A stretch of 64,000 bases of DNA. It comes from Actinoallomurus purpureus. Lineage in GTDB: Bacteria; Actinomycetota; Actinomycetes; Streptosporangiales; Streptosporangiaceae. The DNA is taken from NCBI RefSeq assembly GCF_024055795.1, contig NZ_JAMXMY010000006.1, forward strand, positions 278,428 through 342,427. The letters are read 5' to 3'. A program made the position numbers and the translations under genes. Below are positions 49,153 through 56,368 of this stretch, in pieces; position 1 is the stretch's first letter; each line of letters begins with the position of its first letter. The notes below the pieces were generated by a model. It searched no databases, was not told where the DNA came from, and worked only from the letters and a program-made list of their open reading frames with translations.

Positions 49153-49716
49153 TCACTCGCCCCAGCGGGGCATGTCCGGGACCTCGATCCCGAGCAGGTC
49201 CAGTGCCCGGCCCACCGTGTGGTCGACGATGTCCGCCACGGTGTTCGGACGCAGGTAGAAGGCCGGCACCGGCGGCATGACGATCCCGCCGGACTCGGTC
49301 ACGGCGGTCATGGCCCGCAGGTGCCCCAGTGTCAGCGGCGTCTCGCGGACCAGGAGGACCAGTCGGCGCCGTTCCTTGAGCGTGACGTCGGCGGCACGCG
49401 TGAGCAGGTTGTCGCCGCCTGCGTAGGCGATCGCCGAAAGGGTTCTGACGGAGCACGGCGCAACGATCATTCCGGCGGTGCGGAAGGACCCGGACGCGAT
49501 CGACGCGCCGACGTCGGCGGGCCGATGGCAGACGTCCGCCATGGCCGCCAGATCCCGGAAAGACAGATCCGTCTCGTAGGCCCGCGTCTGCTGGCCGGCC
49601 GGAGTGACGACCAGGTGGGTCTCCACACCTGCCTTGCGGGCCAGCTCCAACACCCGCATGCCGTACGCGATGCCGGTCGCGCCGCTGATTCCCACCACGA
49701 GCCGACGGGTCTCCAT
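49153..49716 (-). CDS. ubiX: Flavin prenyltransferase UbiX
   Basis: A 187-residue enzyme joining a dimethylallyl group to FMN to make prenyl-FMN. Flavin-binding motif VVGISGATGIAYGMRVLELA at the N-terminus, APCSVRTLSAIAYAGGDNLL (about 87-106), the basic TLKERRRLVLLVRETPL and MPPVPAFYLRP near the C-terminus. It lies 28 bases upstream of ubiD in one operon, divergent from a LysR gene. Confidence 0.94.
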   Translation of the reverse strand: METRRLVVGISGATGIAYGMRVLELARKAGVETHLVVTPAGQQTRAYETDLSFRDLAAMADVCHRPADVGASIASGSFRTAGMIVAPCSVRTLSAIAYAGGDNLLTRAADVTLKERRRLVLLVRETPLTLGHLRAMTAVTESGGIVMPPVPAFYLRPNTVADIVDHTVGRALDLLGIEVPDMPRWGE

Positions 49717-49909
49717 CAGTCCTTCTCCTTGTTCGGGGAGTGCCGCCAGGGGCGATCGACGACGCGGCGAGATCGCGGATTTGCGGGCCGTCCGCCCCGC
49801 TCGATCGCCACGCGCTCGGCCGTGATCATGTCGGTGCCGGCGATGATCACGGAGCCCAGTGTCGTTTCGAGCGACGCTGGACGTCCAAGATCAATTCGGT
49901 CACCTCCGG

Positions 49910-49924
49910 ATACCCTCCGGGTAT
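49910..49924. promoter_or_regulatory. Palindrome overlapping LysR start codon
   Basis: ATACCC-TCC-GGGTAT is a perfect inverted repeat whose last bases include the A and T of the LysR ATG at 49923. A bound regulator would block LysR expression directly. Confidence 0.45.
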
Positions 49925-50828
49925 GGCGATCGATCTTCGGCTCATGCGCTACGTGGTAGCCGTGGCGGAAGAGGGCGGCTTTCAGCGAGCGGCCGATCGG
50001 CTGTTGATCGCGCAGCCGCCGCTGAGCCGCCAGATCCGCGACCTGGAGCGCGAGTTGGGCGTGACGCTGTTCGAGCGGCGGCCGGCCGTCCGGCTGACGG
50101 AGGCGGGCCGGATCTTCGTGGAGTCCGCGCGCACGATCCTCGCCGAGTCGGACCGTCTGGTGGAGCGGACCGTGCTGGCCGGACGCGGAGAGCTGGGCAC
50201 CGTCCGCGTCGGCTACATCTTCTCAGCCGTCTTCGAGACCCTGCCGCGGCTCGTCGCCGCGATGGGCGAGAGCCATCCCGGGGTGACGGTCGACGTCCGC
50301 GACGGCTGGACTCCCGAGCTTGACGCGGCACTGCTGGCCGACGGCCATGACCTCGTGCTGTCGCGCGACATTCCGCAGCGTCCTGAGTACCGGCGCGAGA
50401 CGTTGCGGTGCGAGCGCATCGTCGCGGTCGTCGACGAGGGCCACGCGCTGGTCCGGCGAGGCCGGGTCGGACTGCGGGAGTTCGCCGGACAGCGGTTCTG
50501 CCACCCTGCTCGACGCCTGGCACCGGACCGGTACGACTTCATGGCGAAAGCCCTCGAACGGACGGGGGAGACCTTCGAGTACTGGGAGAGCCCCATCCAC
50601 GGCCTGAGCCACCTCGACCTCCAGGACCGGCGCAGCTTCGCTCTCGTGGCGGCCAGCGTGGTCGGCCGGGTGCCCGTCGGCACCGTGACCATCGCCCTCA
50701 CGGATGACGTGCCACCCCTGGAACTGCAGATGGTGTGGAAGCGGAGCAACGCGTCGGCCGCGCTCAGGCTTCTGATCGACACCGCGCGCGACGTCGCCCG
50801 CCGCGAGGGCTGGAACGATCCGGTCTGA
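49923..50828 (+). CDS. LysR-family transcriptional regulator
   Basis: A 301-residue regulator. ATG 49923 begins MAIDLRLMRYVVAVAEEGGF; the helix-turn-helix is FQRAADRLLIAQPPLSRQIR with the following LERELGVTLFER. The C-terminal effector domain spans about 90-295. It is divergent from ubiX-ubiD, the classical arrangement in which the regulator activates aromatic acid catabolism when the substrate binds. No good ribosome site precedes the ATG. Confidence 0.92.
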   Translation: MAIDLRLMRYVVAVAEEGGFQRAADRLLIAQPPLSRQIRDLERELGVTLFERRPAVRLTEAGRIFVESARTILAESDRLVERTVLAGRGELGTVRVGYIFSAVFETLPRLVAAMGESHPGVTVDVRDGWTPELDAALLADGHDLVLSRDIPQRPEYRRETLRCERIVAVVDEGHALVRRGRVGLREFAGQRFCHPARRLAPDRYDFMAKALERTGETFEYWESPIHGLSHLDLQDRRSFALVAASVVGRVPVGTVTIALTDDVPPLELQMVWKRSNASAALRLLIDTARDVARREGWNDPV

Positions 50829-50990
50829 CGACGAGTCACCAGCACCCGTGAGGCCCACGCCGACGGCTGGGCGAAAGGCTCGGCAGGGGAGGGCGAAGAT
50901 TAGGTCAATGGGGACATAGTGCGGCCGGTCGGAGGCCTGAACCGAGCATTGGGTACGCCCCCAGCGAACGCCGACGGCACTTGCCCTGGG

Positions 50991-51084
50991 TGGCCGGTCC
51001 CGTTCGCACACAAAGGGGCAGCATTGATCAGCGCCACCTGGCCAAACGCGAGATCCGCGAGCACTTTGTGTGCAGACCGGCCCG
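50991..51084. repeat. Inverted-repeat element, copy A
   Basis: Left arm TGGCCGGTCCCGTTCGCACA continues to CAAAG (50991-51015). The right arm (51064-51084) is its partial complement (CTTTGTGTGCAGACCGGCCC). Copy B lies at 53826-53921. The surrounding 50829-51104 gap has no supported gene. Confidence 0.65.
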
Positions 51085-51104
51085 CGACCGAGTCGGGAAC
51101 TCGG

Positions 51105-51278
51105 CTACCGGCCGCTGAACCCAGGACTCACGACGGCGACCTGCACGCATTCGCCGCCTTGGTCCGCGCTGTGACTGCTCGTCCGCCACGCGGCGGCCAC
51201 CTGCACGCAGGTCCCACCCTGCTCGCCGCTGCGCCTGCTGGTACGCCAAGTGGCACTTGTCAGATCGATTTGTGTCAT
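51105..51278 (-). CDS. DUF397 protein with duplicated core motif
   Basis: A 57-residue protein whose ATG at 51278 overlaps the stop of the XRE gene (ATGA). It reads MTQIDLTSATWRTSRRSGEQ, then GGTCVQVAAAWRTSSHSADQ, then GGECVQVAVVSPGFSGR. A normal DUF397 protein has one W+SS+S..GG.CVEVA unit and then an RDSK-type C-terminal half. Here the first unit occurs twice and the second half is missing. The gene stops 21 bases before repeat element A, so truncation by that element is plausible. DUF397 proteins act with their XRE neighbour. Confidence 0.82.
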   Translation of the reverse strand: MTQIDLTSATWRTSRRSGEQGGTCVQVAAAWRTSSHSADQGGECVQVAVVSPGFSGR

Positions 51279-52129
51279 AGCTGCGACATTAGCCCCTCGA
51301 TCATCGTGCGGGAACGGTATTTGGAGAGTGCCTTGGTGTGTAGACGCTCGAATGCGGCGAGGTAGGCGTGCACATCTTCGAATTCCTCGCGGTAGGAGAT
51401 TGAAGTCAGCGAATCGACTGTTACGAGGCTGAGGTCGCCAGGAGTGGCTATGTTCATGATCGTGAACGCGCCTGTCATGCCCTGATATTCGCCGAGCTCC
51501 AACGGCAGAATCTGCAGTGTCGTGTTCGGCGCCTCATATGCCTCTATCAGGTGCTGGAGCTGCCTCTTCATGGTCGAAGACCCGCCGACCCGCCGTCTCA
51601 CCGCTGCCTCGTCAACGACTGCGTGGATGCGTGGCGGGTGAGCTCGGCTGAGGACCTCTTGCCGTTTCATTCTTATGGCGACCAGGCGCTCTACTCGATC
51701 AGATGCGTTCGCGAACGGGCCAGCTTTGATCAGTGCGCGAGCATATTCCTCTGTCTGAAGCAGCCCAGGAATTAGCATCACCTCGAAGAAATCGATGGTT
51801 GTGGCGTCGGCTTCGAGGCCGATGAAGTCCATCATTTCGGGGGACAGGTCGGTGGCGTAGCGTTGCCACCAGCCCTTCTTGCGGCCGTTGCGGCACCAGT
51901 CGAACAGCCGGTCGGTCACGGCGGGGTCGGTGACGCCGTACTTGCCGAGGATGTACTCCAGGTCGCGGACCGGAACGTGGTGCAGGCCCTTCTCGATGCG
52001 GCTCAGCGACGACGGCGAGCGCATCAGGACGCGGGCGGCCTCATCTAACGTGAGGCCGGCCGCTTCGCGGTGGTCGCGGAGGGCCATGCCGAGCCTGCGC
52101 AGCCGGATCGTCGGCGTGATGGTCGCCAT
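51275..52129 (-). CDS. XRE-family regulator with DUF5753 domain
   Basis: A 284-residue DNA-binding protein, ATG 52129 (MATITPTIRLRRLGMALRDH). The helix-turn-helix is GLTLDEAARVLMRSPSSLSR (about 25-44). The C-terminal DUF5753 region has FEVMLIPGLLQTEEYARALI, RMKRQEVLSRAHPPRIHAVV and LPLELGEYQGMTGAFTIMNI. This family, with a DUF397 partner, is abundant in morphologically complex actinomycetes (BldB/WhiJ-like systems). It is divergent from an HATPase gene, which commonly accompanies it. Confidence 0.93.
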   Translation of the reverse strand: MATITPTIRLRRLGMALRDHREAAGLTLDEAARVLMRSPSSLSRIEKGLHHVPVRDLEYILGKYGVTDPAVTDRLFDWCRNGRKKGWWQRYATDLSPEMMDFIGLEADATTIDFFEVMLIPGLLQTEEYARALIKAGPFANASDRVERLVAIRMKRQEVLSRAHPPRIHAVVDEAAVRRRVGGSSTMKRQLQHLIEAYEAPNTTLQILPLELGEYQGMTGAFTIMNIATPGDLSLVTVDSLTSISYREEFEDVHAYLAAFERLHTKALSKYRSRTMIEGLMSQL

Positions 52130-52279
52130 GACGCCATCTTGACCAGGCAGAAGTCCCGCCGTCACGGAAATCGCCGATGTGCAAATCGGCTCCTCGCCGC
52201 CGCTCTCCTTTGACGGAACGCATTGAGTGTGTCACGCCCCGCGACGATGCTTACCGCGACATCGGCGAGAGGAGCCGTC

Positions 52280-52669
52280 ATGGGGGCGATGATCGTGCTG
52301 GGGACGCTGACGCTTCCGGGCAGCGAGCGGTGTGTCGCGCACGCCCGCCGCTTCGTTCGCGACCTGGTGGGTGAGGACCATCCGGCCGTCGACGACGCCG
52401 AGCTGTGCACCAGCGAGCTGGTCACCAACGCCGTCGTGCACTCCGACTCCGGCAAGGGCGGCCACGTCACCGTCACCGTCGCGCGGGACGGGGACACGCT
52501 GGAGGTCTGCGTCGCGGACGACGGCGCGGGTGGCGAGGTGCCGCACGTACGGGATGAGCCGTTCGCGGAGGACGGCCGCGGCATCGTCATCGTGACCGCG
52601 CTCGCCGCTGAATGGGGCGTGGAGACCGAACGCGACGGCACCACGACCTGGTTCCGTCTCCGCGGTTGA
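52280..52669 (+). CDS. RsbW-like HATPase (ATP-binding regulatory protein)
   Basis: A 129-residue serine/threonine kinase-like ATPase, ATG 52280 behind GAGGAG. GHKL motifs are ELVTNAVVHSDSG (N box), VADDGAGGEVP (G1) and EDGRGIVIVTALA (G2), ending TTWFRLRG. Proteins of this size regulate anti-sigma pathways or pair with XRE/DUF397 modules. It is divergent from the XRE gene with a 150-base shared promoter region. Confidence 0.9.
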   Translation: MGAMIVLGTLTLPGSERCVAHARRFVRDLVGEDHPAVDDAELCTSELVTNAVVHSDSGKGGHVTVTVARDGDTLEVCVADDGAGGEVPHVRDEPFAEDGRGIVIVTALAAEWGVETERDGTTTWFRLRG

Positions 52670-52781
52670 CTCCTTGGGCCTCCAGCAGGCCTGGCGTGCG
52701 GCTCGGTAAGCATTTCGTCAGGTCCGTGTATCCGTACGGACGGCAGGCGCCGGGCCGATGTCACCTGGGTATGGGAGCTTC

Positions 52782-53381
52782 ATGCCAGGCAAGGTGCATC
52801 TCGTCGTGGTCGGCGCTCTCGGAGCGGGAGCGGTCGCGCTCGGCGCCACCGCGGCGGCCGAGGCGATGTTCGGCCGGTCCGGCTCGTCGGCCGGGGCCGT
52901 CATCAAGGACGTGGGCGGTAAGGCGGTCGGTTCCCTGCGGATCGCCGATGACGGGAACGGCAGGCCCATGGTCACGGTCACGGTGAACGGCCTGCCCGCC
53001 GGATACCACGGCATCCACATCCACGCCAAAGGCGTCTGCGATCCCAAGTCGACCGACCCGGCCACCGGAAGTCCGTTCTTCAGCGCGGGCCCGCATTTCG
53101 ACCTGACCTCGAGCGCGCATCCCGACCATTCCGGCGATCTGCCCGATCTGCTGGTCAACGCGAATGGTTCCGGAAGAGCGTCGTTCGCGACCGACCGTTT
53201 CCGGGTGAGGCAGTTGCTGGATCGTGACGGTAGTTCGGTCGTCATCCACGCCCTTCCGGACAACCAGTCGAATATCCCTCCCCGCTACCGGCACGCCGGC
53301 GGTGCCACCGGACCCGACGCCGAGACGCGCAAGGCCGGCGACACTGGACGGCGGGTCGCCTGCGGGGTCATCGGCTCATGA
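52782..53381 (+). CDS. Secreted Cu/Zn superoxide dismutase-like protein
   Basis: A 199-residue exported protein, ATG 52782 behind GGGAG. The N-terminal helix (about 5-30) is a signal peptide or anchor with no lipobox Cys. Metal ligands are seen in YHGIHIHAKGVC (two Cu His), GPHFDLTSSAHPDHSGDLPD (bridging His, Zn His and Asp) and VVIHALPDN (Cu His). The disulphide Cys pair (GVC and RVACGVI) and the active-site Arg (GDTGRRVACG) are present. It should convert superoxide outside the membrane. Confidence 0.88.
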   Translation: MPGKVHLVVVGALGAGAVALGATAAAEAMFGRSGSSAGAVIKDVGGKAVGSLRIADDGNGRPMVTVTVNGLPAGYHGIHIHAKGVCDPKSTDPATGSPFFSAGPHFDLTSSAHPDHSGDLPDLLVNANGSGRASFATDRFRVRQLLDRDGSSVVIHALPDNQSNIPPRYRHAGGATGPDAETRKAGDTGRRVACGVIGS

Positions 53382-53480
53382 TGAGCAACGGCCCGGCGCG
53401 GCAAAGCCGGGTCGACCCAGTCGACACCGAGGGTCTCGGCGGAGTAGAGGTACAGGCCGTGACCCGCCCAAGGCGGTACC

Positions 53481-53520
53481 GTCGAGGGTTTTCGCACTCA
53501 GAACGACGAAAACTCTCGAC
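53481..53520. repeat. 14-bp inverted repeat hairpin
   Basis: GTCGAGGGTTTTCG and CGAAAACTCTCGAC pair at 13 of 14 positions around a 12-base CACTCAGAACGA loop. Its A/T-rich inner part is unlike the nearby terminators. It could be a terminator for the SOD gene or a mobile-element end. Confidence 0.5.
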
Positions 53521-53825
53521 GTGGACACCGAAGATCGCTCAGGGCTGACCCGGGATGAGCCGGACGCGCCCGACCACCGACCCTGCCGCTCCGGGAAGGG
53601 CGACAGTGTGGCCCAGACCATGAGCCTCGCCCACGGACTACGCTGACCCACCGCCGATCGAGAGCCCTGAGCCGCCGCCATGACGGCGGCTCAGGCGGCC
53701 TCGGCGTTCAGAGTTTCTTCATGCACAAGGTCATGTCGCCCCACTGCGACTCGTCGTCATCGTCGGATCAGCCCGTGACGGTTTTGGAACACTGAGACCG
53801 CGGAGGGCCAAGAGCGCTGGTCTGG

Positions 53826-53921
53826 TGGCCGGACCCGTTTGCACACGAAGTCGCGCCGGCGACCACTCACACCTGAGCGAACGCACCCCCCCCGCGGCTC
53901 GTTCGTGTGCGGACGGGTTCG
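53826..53921. repeat. Inverted-repeat element, copy B
   Basis: The left arm (53826-53850) matches element A at 22 of 25 bases (TGGCCGGACCCGTTTGCACA then CGAAG). The right arm (53902-53921) is TTCGTGTGCGGACGGGTTCG, its approximate complement. Confidence 0.65.
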
Positions 53922-53988
53922 TTGGGGCAGGCGAAGGACGTCGGGCGTGGCCTTGGGTGACGCCGGGCGATTCTGGGAGACTGCGGGC

Positions 53989-55626
53989 ATGGGTGCTTCG
54001 CTGAACAAGGTCGGGGTCGTGGGGCTCGGCACGATGGGGGCCGGGATCGCCGAGGTGCTCGCCCGGAGCGGGCTGGACGTCGTCGGGGTCGAGGTCGGTG
54101 ACGAGGCGCTGAAGCGCGGTCGTGGTCACCTGGAGAGCTCGACCGGCCGCGCGGTGAAACGCGGCAGGCTCTCGGCGGAGGAGCAGCAGGCGATTTTCGA
54201 CCGGATCACGTTGTCCACGTCGTTCGGCGCGCTCGCCGACTGTGACCTGGTCATCGAGGCGGTGCCGGAGCGCATGTCGCTCAAGCGGCGGGTGTTCGAG
54301 CAGTTGGACGAGGTGTGCCGGGCCGACGCCGTGCTCGCCACGAACACCTCGTCCCTGTCGGTCACCGAGATCGCCGTCAGCACCAGCCGGCCGGAGCAGG
54401 TGGTCGGGGTGCACTTCTTCAACCCGGCCCCGGTGATGAAGCTGGTCGAGATCATCCACTCCGTGCTGACCCGGCCGGAGGCTCTGGCGGTCGTCCAGGG
54501 GCTGGTGGAGCGGCTCGGCAAGGTGGGGGTCACCGTCGGCGACCGGGCCGGGTTCATCGCGAACCGGCTGCTGTTCGGCTACCTGAACCAGGCCGCGGCG
54601 ATGTACGACTCCGGGCACGCCACCCGTGAGGACATCGACGCGGCGATGAAGGCCACCGGCCTGCCCATGGGGCCGCTGACGCTGATGGACCTCATCGGCC
54701 TCGACGTCTCGCTGGAGGTCTGCGAGGCGATCTACCGGGAGACGCGGGACCGGCGGCACGCACCGGCGCCGATCCTCCGCCAGCTGGTCGCCGCCGGACT
54801 GCTGGGGCGCAAGACCGGCCGCGGCTTCTACTCGTACGAGGAGCCGGCCGAGGCCGCCGAGAACGAACCGTCGGGGGCACCGCCTCGGGTCGGGGTCGTC
54901 GGTTCGGGACCGCTGGCCGTCGCCCTCATCCGGGGGTGTCTGCGGTCCGGCGCCTACGTCCGGTTCGTCGCGGGGGACGAGGAGAAGGCCGACGCCGTCC
55001 GTACGGCGATCGAGCAGCCCGTCGAGGGCGGCACCGAGCTCACCCTGCTCGCCGAGTGCGATCTGATCATCGAGGCGGTCGCCGAGGACACCTCGGTGAA
55101 GCGGTCGCTGTTCGCCGCCGTCGACGACGTGGCCAAGCCGGGCGCCATCCTCGCCACGACGGCCACGACCGTGCCGGTGATCGAGCTGGCGACCGCCACG
55201 GACCGGCCCCAGGACGTCATCGGGCTGCACCTGCCCGACCCGGAGGGCGAACTCACCGAGATCGCCGCGACCGTGGTGACCGCGCCGGAGGTCGTGCGAC
55301 GGGCCACCGAGTACGTCACCGCGCTCGGCAAGCATCCGGTGCGCTGCCGGGACCGCGCCGGCTTCATCGTCGACGCGCTGCGCGTCCCGTACCTGGGCGA
55401 CGCCGTCCGGATGCTGGAGTCCGGGTACGCCGACGCGGACGCGATCGACGCCGCGATGCGGTACGGCTGTGGGTACCCGATCGGTCCGATCGCCGACCTG
55501 GACCGGATCGGCCTGGGCCACGCGGTGGAGGTGCTGCGCGCCCTCTACACCGAGCACCGCGAGCCCGCGTACGCGCCCGCCGCGCTACTGGAGGAGCTGC
55601 TCACCGCGGGCCGCACATTCCGCTGA
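53989..55626 (+). CDS. 3-hydroxyacyl-CoA dehydrogenase, two tandem units
   Basis: A 545-residue protein; ATG 53989 behind GGGAG. Unit 1 (about 1-285) is complete: NAD motif GVVGLGTMGAGI, NTSSLSVTEIA, catalytic His and Glu in VGVHFFNPAPVMKLVEIIH, and RAGFIANRLLFGYLNQA. Unit 2 (about 300-545) repeats the fold but its NAD motif is altered (GVVGSGPLAVAL), while keeping GLHLPDPEGELTEIA and RAGFIVDALRVPYL. Unit 1 should oxidise 3-hydroxyacyl-CoA in beta-oxidation or the reverse in butyryl/PHB metabolism; unit 2 may be structural. The adjacent thiolase and epimerase genes fit acyl-CoA metabolism. Confidence 0.9.
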   Translation: MGASLNKVGVVGLGTMGAGIAEVLARSGLDVVGVEVGDEALKRGRGHLESSTGRAVKRGRLSAEEQQAIFDRITLSTSFGALADCDLVIEAVPERMSLKRRVFEQLDEVCRADAVLATNTSSLSVTEIAVSTSRPEQVVGVHFFNPAPVMKLVEIIHSVLTRPEALAVVQGLVERLGKVGVTVGDRAGFIANRLLFGYLNQAAAMYDSGHATREDIDAAMKATGLPMGPLTLMDLIGLDVSLEVCEAIYRETRDRRHAPAPILRQLVAAGLLGRKTGRGFYSYEEPAEAAENEPSGAPPRVGVVGSGPLAVALIRGCLRSGAYVRFVAGDEEKADAVRTAIEQPVEGGTELTLLAECDLIIEAVAEDTSVKRSLFAAVDDVAKPGAILATTATTVPVIELATATDRPQDVIGLHLPDPEGELTEIAATVVTAPEVVRRATEYVTALGKHPVRCRDRAGFIVDALRVPYLGDAVRMLESGYADADAIDAAMRYGCGYPIGPIADLDRIGLGHAVEVLRALYTEHREPAYAPAALLEELLTAGRTFR

Positions 55627-55650
55627 GACGACCGGTACCCCAAAAAGGAA

Positions 55651-55676
55651 GGAGCGGCCCCGCAGGGGGCCGCTCC
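55651..55676. terminator. Terminator after 3-hydroxyacyl-CoA dehydrogenase
   Basis: GGAGCGGCCCC pairs perfectly over 11 bp with GGGGCCGCTCC around a GCAG loop, between convergent genes. Confidence 0.85.
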
Positions 55677-55702
55677 GGTGTTGTCGCGGTCGCCGGTGTC
55701 GG

Positions 55703-55855
55703 CTACCGCACCGTCTTCCTGGCCGTGCTCGGGGAGCTCGTCCAGCGGGGCGTCGGCTCGACGCCCCTGGTGCCCTCAAGGGTGAGGTTGTTCCGGGACT
55801 TGGCAGACGGGCTGGGGTAGTTCGTCGGCTTCGGCTTCGGCTGCTCGTTGGTCAT
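55703..55855 (-). CDS. 50-residue proline/serine-rich small protein
   Basis: ATG 55855 follows AGAGG at 10 bases and opens with MTNEQPKPKPTNYPSPSAKS, then a polar region with NNLTLEGTRGVEPTPR and a Ser/Lys/Arg tail. It has no cysteine, no membrane segment and no predicted globular core, so it is likely disordered. The convergent terminator supports a real transcript. No family recognised and no modification enzyme nearby. Confidence 0.5.
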   Translation of the reverse strand: MTNEQPKPKPTNYPSPSAKSRNNLTLEGTRGVEPTPRWTSSPSTARKTVR

Positions 55856-56046
55856 GCGTCCACACCTCTTCTGTGTTGGGTCCCGCTGACGAAACGGGAC
55901 TACTTTGGTGTAAACGGTCCGCGTACGAGGCCGAGTGGCAACCATTACTCGGTCGAGGCCCCGCGCCCGTTAGTGCCCCGCGAGTCGGTGCGCCGACAAG
56001 CGGGTGGTTCGTCCTGGACTGTTCCGGTGCCCGTACCCTGAACGGC

Positions 56047-56358
56047 ATGAGTCCGCGCAAGAACCGCCGTAGCAGCGACGCCGCCCGGGAGACCGGGCCC
56101 GGCGCGTACGGCGGTCCGCAGCGGATCGAGGAGGGCCCCGACGGCGACTGGGTCGTACGGCCGGTGGCGGGCGCGTCGAAGGCGTACCGCTGCCCCGGCT
56201 GCGACCAGGAGATCATGCCGGGTGTCGGGCACCTCGTGGCCTGGCCCGCCGAGGGCGGCGGGCCCGACGACCGGCGCCACTGGCACCGGCCGTGCTGGAA
56301 CCACCGGATCACCCGGCTGCCGAAGATCCAGCGGTCCCACCGCGGCCCGCGCTACTGA
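56047..56358 (+). CDS. Small zinc-binding-type conserved protein
   Basis: A 103-residue protein, ATG 56047. After a basic disordered start (MSPRKNRRSSDAARETG) comes YRCPGCDQEIMPGVGHLVAW and HWHRPCW. The Cys-x2-Cys with later His, His and Cys suggests one zinc in a treble-clef-like fold. Similar actinobacterial proteins are often mislabelled as ATP/GTP-binding. The start has no strong ribosome site. It is followed after 10 bases by a hydrolase gene, probably in one operon. Confidence 0.78.
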   Translation: MSPRKNRRSSDAARETGPGAYGGPQRIEEGPDGDWVVRPVAGASKAYRCPGCDQEIMPGVGHLVAWPAEGGGPDDRRHWHRPCWNHRITRLPKIQRSHRGPRY

Positions 56359-56368
56359 GGGGAACGAG

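Larger units (their letters stand above)
53382..53988. other. Gene-poor interval after sodC-like gene
   Basis: About 600 bases without a supported gene. It holds an inverted repeat (53481-53520), a GC-rich GCCGCCATGACGGCGGC hairpin near 53670-53690, and repeat element B. Short frames here lack both ribosome sites and domain matches. Confidence 0.55.

Noticed and set aside
53285..53497. Minus-strand frame with GHGLYLYSAETLGVDW
   Set aside because: Overlaps the end of the SOD gene, has no ribosome site and no convincing homology; at most a gene remnant.
53722..53768. Minus-strand fragment reading DDDDESQWGDMTLCMKKL before a stop
   Set aside because: An in-frame stop lies just upstream and the only ATGs leave under ten residues; could be a decayed gene end but cannot be supported.
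55703..55855. Reading the 50-residue protein as a RiPP precursor
   Set aside because: No leader/core pattern, no cysteines, and no cyclase, protease or dehydratase gene nearby.
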